The position numbers were made by a program, and so were the translations under genes. A stretch of DNA of 64,000 nt from an uncultured Bacteroidales bacterium (GTDB lineage: Bacteria > Bacteroidota > Bacteroidia > Bacteroidales > Muribaculaceae). This document shows positions 1 through 7,361 of this stretch, piece by piece. The notes below the pieces were generated by a model. It made no database searches. It was not told the origin of the DNA and saw nothing but the letters and a program-made list of their open reading frames with translations. Each line of letters starts with the position of its first letter. The stretch's first letter is position 1. The stretch covers positions 1 through 64,000 of the forward strand of contig CACYSG010000017.1 of NCBI GenBank assembly GCA_902776955.1. Direction: 5' to 3'.

Positions 1-80
1 ACAGGTATTTGTGGCATCGCGTCCACTGATAGAAGTGTGTTGGGCAAGCTCTTTTTACGGAAATAGGTTTTCTTAGGCAT
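1..80 (-). CDS. Unidentified gene, N-terminal fragment cut by window edge
   Basis: An open frame starts at an ATG read leftwards from position 80 and runs off the window edge. The 26 visible residues begin MPKKTYFRKKSL and are strongly basic. I do not recognise the family; a basic N-terminus would fit a nucleic-acid-binding protein or transposase, but that is a guess. The start is chosen because it directly follows a promoter, a structured leader and a terminator-like hairpin on the same strand. The rest of the gene lies outside the window. Confidence 0.4.
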   Translation of the reverse strand, partial: MPKKTYFRKKSLPNTLLSVDAMPQIP

Positions 81-94
81 AGGGCTATATCCGT

Positions 95-200
95 AAAAAA
101 GGTCACCAGTGACGGTGACCTCGGGCCTTTACGGCTTAAAGCGGAGAGCCTATCCCTGGCGGGTTGCTCCTCAGCAGAGCCCGCTTCTGTTTCAACTCTC
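95..200 (-). ncRNA. Structured leader or small RNA ending in a terminator hairpin
   Basis: Read on the minus strand, a promoter-like box at 207-214 is followed by about 105 nt rich in pairing. One hairpin lies at 159-184 (GCGGG/CCCGC outer stem), a small one at 127-141 (CTTTA/TAAAG), and then GGTCACC-N6-GGTGACC at 101-120 followed by six T. The last is a textbook intrinsic terminator. The ATG of the partial gene lies about 15 nt beyond it. This could be an attenuator or riboswitch-like leader, or an independent small RNA. I do not recognise a known RNA family. Confidence 0.45.
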
Positions 201-206
201 TGACCA

Positions 207-214
207 CAAAGGTA
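207..214 (-). promoter_or_regulatory. -7 box (TACCTTTG) for the leader at 95-200
   Basis: TACCTTTG on the minus strand matches the Bacteroidales -7 consensus TAnnTTTG. No clear TTTG -33 element is seen at the usual 19-21 nt spacing, so the assignment rests on the -7 box and the structured RNA downstream. Confidence 0.4.
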
Positions 215-281
215 CTATCTAAACTTGAACTGATGAAGTCAGAAAGTTAAAAATGTTAATTCCCTTGGTGTGCAACATAGA

Positions 282-340
282 AATAAGTACAATAAACACA
301 ATTCATTCATTTCCTGAAGATTGCGTTTACTGTACTTATT
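282..340. repeat. Imperfect inverted repeat, 16-nt arms
   Basis: AATAAGTACAATAAAC at 282-297 pairs with GTTTACTGTACTTATT at 325-340, matching at 15 of 16 positions around a 27-nt loop. It lies in the 367-nt spacer between the partial gene and the LRR gene. There is no T-run of terminator type. It could be a regulator site or the remnant end of a mobile element. The rest of the 81-447 spacer holds the leader/promoter described separately and the LRR gene terminator. Confidence 0.4.
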
Positions 341-406
341 TTCTTCCCTTGATGGTCAGGAATTGTCTAAAGTAATTCAGACATTTCTAAACACTAAACT
401 CTAAAC

Positions 407-442
407 TTCAAGTTACTGGAGTGGTCATTCCAGCAACTTGAA
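407..442 (-). terminator. Hairpin terminator of the LRR protein gene
   Basis: TTCAAGTT-act-GGA (407-420) pairs with TCC-agc-AACTTGAA (429-442), six bases past the stop codon of the LRR gene on the minus strand. The following T content is modest, so termination strength is uncertain. Confidence 0.5.
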
Positions 443-447
443 TAGAA

Positions 448-2817
448 TCAGTTGCCGTTGACCACTTGGCTAATCAGGGCGGTCACGTCGGAGATGTTTA
501 CCACACCGTCACCGTTCAGATCGGCATTTGACAGGTTGAGGCCTGAACCACTGCCGTTCAGCACATAGCTGATCAAGGCGGTCACATCTGAAATGTTCAC
601 CACGCCGTCTCCGTTGGCATCACCGCTTGTCACATTGGTGAGGGTGGTGAATTCCACCTCTTCGCCGTAGGTCGTCTTGCCGCCAGCGGTGACAAAGGCG
701 CGGAATTTGTATTTCGTACCAGGCTGCAAACCAGTCACGGTCTTACTCATGCGTTCGCCAGTAGCAGTCACCTTGGTTCTGGAGGACGAGGTAGCCTTCC
801 TGTACTCAAAACCTTGCTGGGTGATGGCATCCGAGCCGCGCAGCGCCACGCCCTGCAGAGTTGCTTCGGTCTTAGTCACAGCAGGCGAGTTATAGGTATA
901 AACCACGGGGTCGAACTCCACTCCAGCATCGGCGGTATAGAAGGTCACCCAGTCGCCATAATAAACCGTGCCATTGTTGGACTTGTAGAAGGGGCGGAAC
1001 TTGTAGAAGGTATCCCGGGTCAGGTTCTTGAGCGTTCCTGCCATCTGGCCGTCATAGACGGGGCAGTAAACCCTCGTTCCCAAGTAATCGTCGGGACCGT
1101 CGTAGCGACGCCAGTCGAAGCCGCAAATCGTCTCCTCGTCGGCCATATTGGTCTCGGCCTTTAGCATCACCGTCGTCTCATTAAGCATCGTGCCACCCTC
1201 GGGCACCATCATCAAGTCCGAAGTGTAGAACTTCAGCGGAGTCTCGACGCCACCCTTGGTGTAGGTCGCGCTATAGATGTGGTTCGGCTCGAGCCCCGTC
1301 ACCAGCAACGTCGTGTTGTAGCGCTGACCTTCAAACGTGAAGTAGCTGTTCACAGTTTGGCTAGCATCCTGCAACTTCACGCTGGTCGGATAAATCGACG
1401 AGTTGAAGACTACACCGCCATCGCTGTAGGATTCCGTCTTGATCTCATGGAACAGGTTCCACGGGTTCGTCTGGATATAATAGCCGTATGTCAAATCAGG
1501 CACATAGAGAATCGCATTCTGATAAGTCACCGCATCAAACATATCACTATTACCCATCACAGGCGGCATAATCGCCCTGCAATAGACCTTAGCCAACTTC
1601 GTGCAACCCGAGAAAACACCATTATATATATAGAAAACAGAGTTCGGCAGTGAGATCGTATTCAAATTAGTACAACCCGAAAATGCATAACTGGAGATAG
1701 TTGTGACCGAATTGGGGAAAGTAACACTTGTCAACCCTGTGCAGCCTGAGAACGCAGTATAACCTATGGTCTGAACTGAATTGCCAATGGAAACACTGGT
1801 CAACCTCGTACAACTAGAAAAGGCGTTATCATAAATAGAAGTGACCGAATTAGGAATCGAAACCGTCGTTATTTTAGAGCATGAAACAAAATTATTGGGA
1901 AGCACCTCAACACCAGATCCAATCGTTACCTGAGTAATATTGGAAGTCGTCATATTGCCGTTTGAAGAACAATTCTTGGCATTCCAAACCAATTTGTTTA
2001 CATTATTACAACCATGAAACGCATTGCCACCAATTGAACTCACATTTAGGGAAATTGTCACACTTGTCAATCCCGTACAATTATTAAAAGCATATCCACC
2101 TATTGAGGTGACAGTGTTGGGAAAATAAATGTTTGTCAATCCAACGCATCCTTCAAATGCATTATTGCCAATTGTTGTAATAGATGTGGGTATGTATATA
2201 TTTGTCAATCCAACGCATCCATTGAATGCATAAGCACCTATTCTTTTTACAGTACTCGGGATAGAAAGACCTGCGATTTTGGAGCCCGAAACAAAATAAT
2301 CAGGTAGCACCTCGACACCTAAACCAATCGTCACTTGAGTTATATTGGATGTAGCCATATTCCCATTTGATGAACAATCCTTCGCATTCCATGTCAGTTT
2401 AGTTACATTATTGCAACCGTCAAACGCATAATTGCCAATTGAAGTCACATTAGTAGGAATCGTCAAGCTAGTTAGTCCCGTGCAATCTCTAAACGCACTT
2501 CCACCAATGTATGTCACAGAATTGGGGATTGTGACGCTTGCCACACTACTAAAATAAAATGCCATATCACCGATAGCAGTAACAGAATAGGTTTTACCGT
2601 TGTAAGTAACACTGCTGGGGATAGTAACGCTACCACTGTAACTATTATAGTAGGCGGCTTTGTAGGTTACATAGACTGAAGTGCCATCACCGTTAAAGTG
2701 GTAGTAGATGCCGTTAACCTCAAAGTCATAGGCGTGAGAGGGGATGGCTGTGGCGAGGATGGCGGCGAGGAGGAGGGTCGCACGCAAGAAGGTTTGGAGT
2801 TTGGTTTTCATTTTCAT
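448..2817 (-). CDS. BspA-type leucine-rich repeat surface protein with dockerin-like C-terminus
   Basis: The 789-residue protein has a signal peptide (about 1-29, ending PSHA). LRR_5/BspA-type repeats follow at about 60-425, recognisable by recurring units such as SIGNYAFDGC and GLTSVTIPNS. Two domains of fibronectin-III flavour lie at about 470-630 and 640-727. The C-terminus (731-789) carries two near-identical calcium-loop units, GDANGDGVVNISDVTALI and ADLNGDGVVNISDVTALI, as in type I dockerins. BspA-like LRR proteins are surface adhesins; the dockerin pair suggests calcium-stabilised docking or anchoring, which is inference. No Por-secretion tail is evident. The repeat-rich middle is more AT-rich than neighbouring genes. 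Monocistronic, with its own promoter-like box and terminator. Confidence 0.85.
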   Translation of the reverse strand: MKMKTKLQTFLRATLLLAAILATAIPSHAYDFEVNGIYYHFNGDGTSVYVTYKAAYYNSYSGSVTIPSSVTYNGKTYSVTAIGDMAFYFSSVASVTIPNSVTYIGGSAFRDCTGLTSLTIPTNVTSIGNYAFDGCNNVTKLTWNAKDCSSNGNMATSNITQVTIGLGVEVLPDYFVSGSKIAGLSIPSTVKRIGAYAFNGCVGLTNIYIPTSITTIGNNAFEGCVGLTNIYFPNTVTSIGGYAFNNCTGLTSVTISLNVSSIGGNAFHGCNNVNKLVWNAKNCSSNGNMTTSNITQVTIGSGVEVLPNNFVSCSKITTVSIPNSVTSIYDNAFSSCTRLTSVSIGNSVQTIGYTAFSGCTGLTSVTFPNSVTTISSYAFSGCTNLNTISLPNSVFYIYNGVFSGCTKLAKVYCRAIMPPVMGNSDMFDAVTYQNAILYVPDLTYGYYIQTNPWNLFHEIKTESYSDGGVVFNSSIYPTSVKLQDASQTVNSYFTFEGQRYNTTLLVTGLEPNHIYSATYTKGGVETPLKFYTSDLMMVPEGGTMLNETTVMLKAETNMADEETICGFDWRRYDGPDDYLGTRVYCPVYDGQMAGTLKNLTRDTFYKFRPFYKSNNGTVYYGDWVTFYTADAGVEFDPVVYTYNSPAVTKTEATLQGVALRGSDAITQQGFEYRKATSSSRTKVTATGERMSKTVTGLQPGTKYKFRAFVTAGGKTTYGEEVEFTTLTNVTSGDANGDGVVNISDVTALISYVLNGSGSGLNLSNADLNGDGVVNISDVTALISQVVNGN
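1882..2427 (-). repeat. Internal 136-residue duplication in the LRR gene
   Basis: Residues 131-176 and 267-312 of the LRR protein are nearly identical (both contain CSSNGNM and TSNITQVTIG). The repeat unit including the intervening LRRs is 136 residues. This is direct evidence of expansion by segmental duplication within the repeat domain. Confidence 0.8.
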
Positions 2818-3272
2818 GCGGGTGATTCTTTTGTTTGCCGACTCTGGCCCCCAATTTGCTGCGGCGAGGTTGTAAAAAAACGAAAGCGAGAGGCCTTATT
2901 ACATGCCCATCCGAAGGATAGAGCATATCAATAAACACTTTCTTGTCATTACATCCAGTCAGGTTCATGTCCGCCTGATGAATCGCCAACAAAGATAAAC
3001 CAAATCAAGAGAAATCGCAAGCAAAACAGGGAAATTTGCAGGGCAACCGCACCAAAATAATAGTGCTGTTGAAACGGTTACCCTTCTGATTCGATAGTTT
3101 GACCGTGCTAGCGCACGGGAAATTAGTCAACTTTTGTGCAAGTTGAATGCCATGAAAATTGTTTCAATAGCTGAAGCGCCGCCAAAAATATTCAAATACG
3201 CATTTAAAATGCTTTTTGTCATGGTTTTTGGGGAATTGTGAGTAATTTTGCGGAAACAAGATTGATTGGACT
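2818..3272. promoter_or_regulatory. 455-nt divergent spacer between LRR gene and maltose-acetyltransferase-like gene
   Basis: Three elements are visible. TATCTTTG at 2990-2997 (minus) is a -7 box for the LRR gene, giving a leader of about 165 nt. TAATTTTG at 3243-3250 (plus) is a -7 box for the acetyltransferase at 3273. A near-palindrome, CCGTGC-TAGC-GCACGG, lies at 3103-3118 between them. Neither promoter has a well-spaced TTTG -33 element. No convincing coding sequence is seen here. Confidence 0.45.
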
Positions 3273-3836
3273 ATGACTGAGAAAGAGAAGATGTTGGCTG
3301 GGGAGACCTATTCGGCACTGGATGCGGAGCTGTTGAAGGAACTGAACGAGTGTAAGGATATCGTTCATGAGTATAACCTGCTGGTGCCGTCGAAGCGGGC
3401 TGAGCGCACGGCGATGCTGAAGTCGCTATTCGGACACGTGGGCGACGACAACATCTTGATCAACCAGCCGTTCTACTGCGACTATGGCAAGCATATCAGC
3501 GTCGGCAAGCGGTTCTTTGCGAATTTCAACTTCACGGTGCTCGACGAGGCGCTGGTGACCATCGGCGACGACTGCTTTGTCGGTCCCAACGTGAGCATCT
3601 ACACCGCTTGCCACAGCACGGATCCCGTGGAGCGCAACACGCGGCGGGAGTGGGCGTTACCGGTAACCATTGGCGACAATGTGTGGATCGGAGGCTCAGT
3701 GACGATCCTGGCGGGCGTGACGATTGGTGATAATGTGACCATCGGTGCCGGATCGGTTGTCACGCGCGACATTCCGTCCAACACCGTTGCGGTGGGCAAT
3801 CCCTGCCGCCCCATCAAGAGTATCCCGGTGGGGTAG
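3273..3836 (+). CDS. maa: Maltose/galactoside O-acetyltransferase family (left-handed beta-helix)
   Basis: The 187-residue protein is typical in length for the LacA/Maa/NodL family. The N-terminal helical Mac domain starts TEKEKMLAGE. Hexapeptide repeats follow (VTIGDNVWIGG, VTIGDNVTIGAG), and the candidate catalytic His sits in YTACHSTDP. The C-terminus NPCRPIKSI is characteristic. Family members transfer acetyl from acetyl-CoA to a sugar hydroxyl in the cytoplasm; the physiological substrate is often unknown. The start lies about 22 nt after a TAATTTTG box, so the leader is very short. The downstream neighbour is convergent. Confidence 0.9.
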   Translation: MTEKEKMLAGETYSALDAELLKELNECKDIVHEYNLLVPSKRAERTAMLKSLFGHVGDDNILINQPFYCDYGKHISVGKRFFANFNFTVLDEALVTIGDDCFVGPNVSIYTACHSTDPVERNTRREWALPVTIGDNVWIGGSVTILAGVTIGDNVTIGAGSVVTRDIPSNTVAVGNPCRPIKSIPVG

Positions 3837-3881
3837 AAGTGGGGCCGGGGGATTAACACGGGTTTATTCCTTTCTTCTTCT

Positions 3882-4424
3882 TTAGCGTATGTGCAGGCCG
3901 CCGTTGGTGAGCAGGCACCCGTATTGCACGCTGTTGAGCCTGCGCAGCCAGCCATTGAGGAACACGGCGTTGTTGCTTTTGCCGATGCTGCGCAAGAACT
4001 TCTCGCGCTGTTCCCACAGGAGTTTGAACAGTTTCTCGCCTTTCATGGAATTGAACTTGGACAATGTTTTTGGGCCGACGATGCCGTCAGCCTCGAGGCC
4101 GAGGAGTTCCTGCACCCGCTTGATGTATTTTGTCCCGCTCATCCACACGCAATCGACGATCAGGTAGGTGACCCACTCGTCTTTAATCTTATCAGCCTTG
4201 ATTTTGTCCCAGTAACCCCATCGCAGCACCTCGTTCCACTCTTTGGCCGTGATGCGGCGCAGGTTGGTCAACGTCGGTGCGGGCAGTTTCTTGGCTTTAC
4301 GGTATTGGCAGAAGGTCTTGTAGGTCACTCCCTTCATCGTAGCGCCTCCCTTATCGTTGGGGTGGTTGCTCCAGCCTCCCTCCCAGCTGCGGCAGAATTT
4401 GCCGTATTTTTCAATCTTTTCCAT
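3882..4424 (-). CDS. GH108-type N-acetylmuramidase (lysozyme) with C-terminal PG-binding region
   Basis: The 180-residue protein has the GH108 signature near the N-terminus: WEGGWSNHPNDKGGATMKGV, with the catalytic Glu in EGG and the downstream GVTYKTF. A PG_binding_3-like segment, VQELLGLEADGIVGPKTL, follows at about 108-125. Family members cleave the MurNAc-GlcNAc bond of peptidoglycan and are common as phage endolysins and in Bacteroidales prophage remnants. No signal peptide is seen, so release would need a holin or lysis. No other phage gene is nearby, so this looks like an isolated, possibly domesticated, lysin. A TATCTTTG box precedes it at 4471-4478. Confidence 0.85.
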   Translation of the reverse strand: MEKIEKYGKFCRSWEGGWSNHPNDKGGATMKGVTYKTFCQYRKAKKLPAPTLTNLRRITAKEWNEVLRWGYWDKIKADKIKDEWVTYLIVDCVWMSGTKYIKRVQELLGLEADGIVGPKTLSKFNSMKGEKLFKLLWEQREKFLRSIGKSNNAVFLNGWLRRLNSVQYGCLLTNGGLHIR

Positions 4425-4470
4425 GCTTTATTGTATGATGTGATCAGGTTCAACTTGTTGAAGTCATGTG

Positions 4471-4478
4471 CAAAGATA
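4471..4478 (-). promoter_or_regulatory. -7 box (TATCTTTG) for the muramidase gene
   Basis: It matches TAnnTTTG on the minus strand, 46 nt upstream of the muramidase start. A CAAA (TTTG on the minus strand) at 4502-4505 has a slightly long 23-nt spacing. Confidence 0.45.
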
Positions 4479-4531
4479 CTACATCAGCGCCAAAACAGCA
4501 ACAAAACAGGCCATAATTAGACGCAACAAAT

Positions 4532-4560
4532 GCCGTTACGGTCTCGTTGACCATAACGGC
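4532..4560 (-). terminator. Hairpin downstream of rpmH
   Basis: GCCGTTACGGTC and GACCATAACGGC form a 12-bp stem with one mismatch around a 5-nt loop, between rpmH and the muramidase promoter. There is no long T-run, so it may act as a weak terminator or 3'-end stabiliser. Confidence 0.5.
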
Positions 4561-4604
4561 TTGATGCGTCAGAGTGATGTGGCGGGTAAAGCCCGCTTTA
4601 TCTC

Positions 4605-4757
4605 TTACTTATAAACGGTGTCGCTGACGGTGAGGCTGTAGCGACCCTTAGCGCGACGACGGGCGAGGACCTTGCGGCCATCGGCGGTGCGCATGCGATG
4701 ACGGAAGCCATGCTTGTTGGCTTTCTTACGGTTCGAGGGTTGGAATGTTCTTTTCAT
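4605..4757 (-). CDS. rpmH: 50S ribosomal protein L34
   Basis: A 50-residue protein read from ATG at 4757, beginning [18 protein letters not shown] and ending [10 protein letters not shown]. Length and sequence are typical of L34: arginine- and lysine-rich, with the invariant KRTFQPS start. It is an essential structural protein of the large ribosomal subunit. In many bacteria rpmH is next to rnpA and dnaA; here it stands alone, facing away from efp, which is usual in Bacteroidales. A full TTTG-N20-TAATTTTG promoter lies just upstream at 4809-4840. Confidence 0.97.
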   Translation of the reverse strand: MKRTFQPSNRKKANKHGFRHRMRTADGRKVLARRRAKGRYSLTVSDTVYK

Positions 4758-4808
4758 TTCTTATCTCTTTTTTTTAGTTGTTCCGAAAAATTTTCGCAAA
4801 ATGCGGTG

Positions 4809-4840
4809 CAAAATTACTCCTTTTTTTCAAATTACACAAA
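4809..4840 (-). promoter_or_regulatory. rpmH promoter
   Basis: On the minus strand TTTG (4837-4840) is followed after 20 nt by TAATTTTG (4809-4816), an exact match to the Bacteroidales housekeeping promoter pattern. It sits back-to-back with the efp promoter. Confidence 0.75.
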
Positions 4841-4866
4841 TCTAAACGCATTTTTGCGGAAAAGTT

Positions 4867-4897
4867 TTTGTTTTTTTTCTCAAAATCACTACTTTTG
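4867..4897 (+). promoter_or_regulatory. efp promoter
   Basis: TTTG (4867-4870), a 19-nt spacer and TACTTTTG (4890-4897) fit the Bacteroidales consensus. The predicted RNA start near 4904 lies downstream of the longer open frame that begins at 4778, which argues for the ATG at 4955 as the efp start. Confidence 0.75.
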
Positions 4898-4954
4898 CAC
4901 CCACAAAAGACTGATAACAAACTGTATTCACAAAAAATAATAGCAATTACAATT

Positions 4955-5479
4955 ATGATTAATGCTCAAGACATCAAGAACGGAACGTGCATCCGCATGG
5001 ACGGCGATCTGTATTTCTGCATCGAATTCCTTCATGTAAAACCCGTCGTTGACGGCCGCGTGCTGGAGCGCCGTTTCAACATTGGCGAGAAGCTCGAGGA
5101 TGTTCGTGTTGAGCGCCGCCCCTATCAGTATCTGTACATGGATGGCGAGGACGCCATGTTCATGAACAACGAGACCTTTGAGCAGATTCCCATCAGCAAG
5201 GCCTTGATTACCGGCGCCGACTATATGAAGGAAGGTGACATCGTAGAGGTTGTCAGCGACGCTTCGACCGAGACCGTCCTGTTCGCCGAGATGCCCATCA
5301 AGACCCAGTTGAAGATCACTTACACCGAGCCCGGTGTGAAAGGCGATACTGCCACCAACACGTTGAAGCCCGCCACCGTTGAGACCGGTGCCACCGTGCG
5401 TGTGCCCCTGTTCATCGACACCGACGAGATCATCGAGGTTGACACCCGCGACGGCAGCTATCAGGGCCGCGTGAGGTAA
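4955..5479 (+). CDS. efp: Elongation factor P lacking its functional N-terminal loop
   Basis: The start [17 protein letters not shown] and the end [12 protein letters not shown] are unmistakable EF-P. EF-P enters the ribosomal E site and rescues ribosomes stalled on polyproline. The protein is 174 residues, shorter than the usual ~188. At residues 28-33 it reads VKP-VVD. Bacteroidales relatives I know have about 13 residues after VKP, starting GKGN and including the conserved Lys/Arg loop tip that reaches the peptidyl-transferase centre. The junction is at 5044/5045 and the frame is intact. Domains II and III look normal ([20 protein letters not shown]). Without the tip the protein should be severely impaired, unless the gap is an assembly deletion. 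The start is fixed by the promoter at 4867-4897. Confidence 0.93.
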   Translation: MINAQDIKNGTCIRMDGDLYFCIEFLHVKPVVDGRVLERRFNIGEKLEDVRVERRPYQYLYMDGEDAMFMNNETFEQIPISKALITGADYMKEGDIVEVVSDASTETVLFAEMPIKTQLKITYTEPGVKGDTATNTLKPATVETGATVRVPLFIDTDEIIEVDTRDGSYQGRVR

Positions 5480-5629
5480 TCTCCGTATCAGGGAACTTGA
5501 ACGAGTTAAATAAGGTGTCAGTTTAAGGTTTTAGCTTTTGATTTCCTTCAAGCTTTCGTATTTAGATATTAGTTTTAAGTTTATTTACTAATGAGTAAGC
5601 CAGTGGCTTGCGAGATAAATTGAGCTATT

Positions 5630-6199
5630 ATGGGGTTGTTTTTTAATAAAACGCTTCTGGAGGACCTCTATCGCTATGAGGGTGATGGAAATCAAAAATT
5701 GAAGGTTAAACTGAGGTATTTGTTCTGTGCCCCAGGCTATACATACATCTTCTTTTTTCGGCACGCATCCATGGCGCGCAATAGAATTAGCCGTATGTTC
5801 TGGAGCTTTTTCCTGCATGTGACAAAGTTTATTACTCACATACAGATACCTGCCGGCACCAAGATAGGGCGTGGTTTTCGAATTGTGCATTTTGGACATA
5901 TTGTGGTGAATCCCGAAGCTGTGATAGGTGATAATTTCAATATATCCCAAGGTTGCCTTATTGGTAATGCAATGGGAAAACGGATGGGCTCACCCACATT
6001 TGGAAACAATGTGTGTATGAATGCAAATGCGATTGTCATAGGAAATGCCCACATTGGCAACAATGTCCTGATAGCCCCAGGGGCATTTGTTAACTTTGAT
6101 GTCCCCGATAACTCGATAGTAATCGGAAACCCTGGTAAGATTATAGCAAGAGAAAGCTCGCCGACCAAAAAATATATCGTTTATCCGGTTGGCGATTGA
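5630..6199 (+). CDS. Serine-acetyltransferase-like hexapeptide-repeat acetyltransferase
   Basis: The 189-residue protein has an N-terminal helical part (1-60) and a left-handed beta-helix with hexapeptide repeats (PAGTKIGRGFRIVHFGHIVV, AHIGNNVLIAPGAFV), ending in NPGKIIAR. This resembles CysE-like and capsule/LPS-type O-acetyltransferases. The short N-terminus and isolated position make a polysaccharide or sugar acetyltransferase more likely than true serine acetyltransferase, but this is open. The gene is visibly AT-richer than efp upstream and the genes downstream, which may mark acquisition. It is 150 nt downstream of efp with no clear promoter and is followed by a strong bidirectional terminator. 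Confidence 0.8.
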   Translation: MGLFFNKTLLEDLYRYEGDGNQKLKVKLRYLFCAPGYTYIFFFRHASMARNRISRMFWSFFLHVTKFITHIQIPAGTKIGRGFRIVHFGHIVVNPEAVIGDNFNISQGCLIGNAMGKRMGSPTFGNNVCMNANAIVIGNAHIGNNVLIAPGAFVNFDVPDNSIVIGNPGKIIARESSPTKKYIVYPVGD

Positions 6200-6235
6200 A
6201 CCAACAAGTTGTTCAACTCCCCACTTTGAGTAGAT

Positions 6236-6274
6236 GAAAAGGTGGAACAATCAAAATGATTGTTCCACCTTTTC
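6236..6274. terminator. Bidirectional terminator, perfect 18-bp stem
   Basis: GAAAAGGTGGAACAATCA (6236-6253) and its exact complement (6257-6274) surround a 3-nt loop between convergent genes. The A-rich 5' flank and T-rich 3' flank give T-runs in both directions. Confidence 0.85.
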
Positions 6275-6281
6275 AACAGAA

Positions 6282-6782
6282 TCAGAGTTTGCGGAGGATC
6301 CAGGGGAGGGGTTCAAGAATTTTGAGGCAAACCTTTTTATCGAGGTCGCGGAGCATAGCCGCGGCCTCGACGTTTGTATCAAAGCCCTGGACGATGACGT
6401 AGTATTGTTTCTCGGAACCGCCGAACAGGACATAGCTGTCCTTGAAACCGCATTCCTGGCGCAGGCGGTCGCGGTAGCTCTTGGCATTGATGCGCTGGGT
6501 GAAGGTGGCAACCACGACATTATATGGCTTGGCCACGTCGGTCGAGTCGATGGCGACGTTGGCATTGACATACACCAGCCTGACGCTGTCACCGTCGATG
6601 ACCGTGGTGTAACGCTGGCGTTCGGCCTCGATTTTGGCGTAGGTCTCGGCGCCGATGCCGGTTTGCCGCCGCTCAACGGCCTTCTCATAAGCTTCGCGGT
6701 AATTCTGCTCGTTGCTGTGGCATGCCGTCATGAGCATTGTGACCATCAGCAAGGATAATATTATAAATGTATTCCTCTTCAT
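6282..6782 (-). CDS. SPOR-domain lipoprotein
   Basis: The 166-residue protein has a lipoprotein signal with lipobox LMTAC (Cys at about 21). A linker (30-80) precedes a C-terminal SPOR domain (about 85-160: YNVVVATFTQRINAKSYRDR, then YYVIVQGF and AAAMLRDL). SPOR domains bind denuded peptidoglycan glycan strands, often at division sites. This fits a periplasmic, outer- or inner-membrane-tethered cell-wall protein. It runs head-to-tail 39 nt from the phosphoesterase gene upstream and may be co-transcribed with it. Confidence 0.85.
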   Translation of the reverse strand: MKRNTFIILSLLMVTMLMTACHSNEQNYREAYEKAVERRQTGIGAETYAKIEAERQRYTTVIDGDSVRLVYVNANVAIDSTDVAKPYNVVVATFTQRINAKSYRDRLRQECGFKDSYVLFGGSEKQYYVIVQGFDTNVEAAAMLRDLDKKVCLKILEPLPWILRKL

Positions 6783-6821
6783 GATTAAGAACCTGATTAA
6801 TTCATTTTAAGCTAGGAAACG

Positions 6822-7316
6822 CTATTTCGCCAATTCGATAACCTGTGCGTGGGTGATGTTGCCTTGATCCAGCGTGAGCGTCACCAGCGTGCGCACTACC
6901 TGCCAGCCTTGCACGCCTGCAGCGCCCGGGTTGACAACGAGGCAGCCGAGCGAGGGGTCGGGCATGACCTTGAGGATGTGACTGTGGCCGCACACAAACA
7001 ACCTGGGCTTGGACAACTCCAGCCGTTGACGGATGCCCGGCGCATATTTGCCCGGATAGCCGCCGATGTGTGTCATCACCACCTTGACACCTTCTACCTC
7101 AAAGATTTCCATCTCCTTGAAACGGCGCCGCAGACTCGCCCCGTCCACATTGCCGTACACGGCCCGGAAGACGGGAGCAATGGCCTCGAGGCGGTCGGCG
7201 ATGGCGTCGCTGCCGATGTCACCGGCATGCCACACCTCGTCACAGTCGGCAAAATGCTGGGCGTAGCGGTCGTCCCACCATGCGTGGGTGTCACTGATGA
7301 TGCCTATCTTCTTCAT
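6822..7316 (-). CDS. YfcE/MJ0936-family metallophosphoesterase
   Basis: A calcineurin-like phosphoesterase of about 164 residues. All metal-binding motifs are present in order: IISDTH near the N-terminus, AGDIGSD at about 40, YGNVD at about 57, MTHIGGYPG at about 84 and CGHSH at about 110. Family members hydrolyse phosphodiesters with Mn or another divalent metal; cellular substrates are mostly unknown. ATG at 7316 (MKKIGIISDTH) fits the family start better than ATG at 7322, two codons upstream. It lies 45 nt downstream of ribE, probably in one transcript. Confidence 0.9.
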   Translation of the reverse strand: MKKIGIISDTHAWWDDRYAQHFADCDEVWHAGDIGSDAIADRLEAIAPVFRAVYGNVDGASLRRRFKEMEIFEVEGVKVVMTHIGGYPGKYAPGIRQRLELSKPRLFVCGHSHILKVMPDPSLGCLVVNPGAAGVQGWQVVRTLVTLTLDQGNITHAQVIELAK

Positions 7317-7361
7317 AGCCATTAGCCTTTAGCTGTCAGCCATTAGCTTCCAATCGTCCAT

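Noticed and set aside
4778..4954. N-terminal extension of the efp frame
   Set aside because: It would place 59 Phe/Lys-rich codons across the efp promoter; EF-P homologues start at [10 protein letters not shown], which is ATG 4955.
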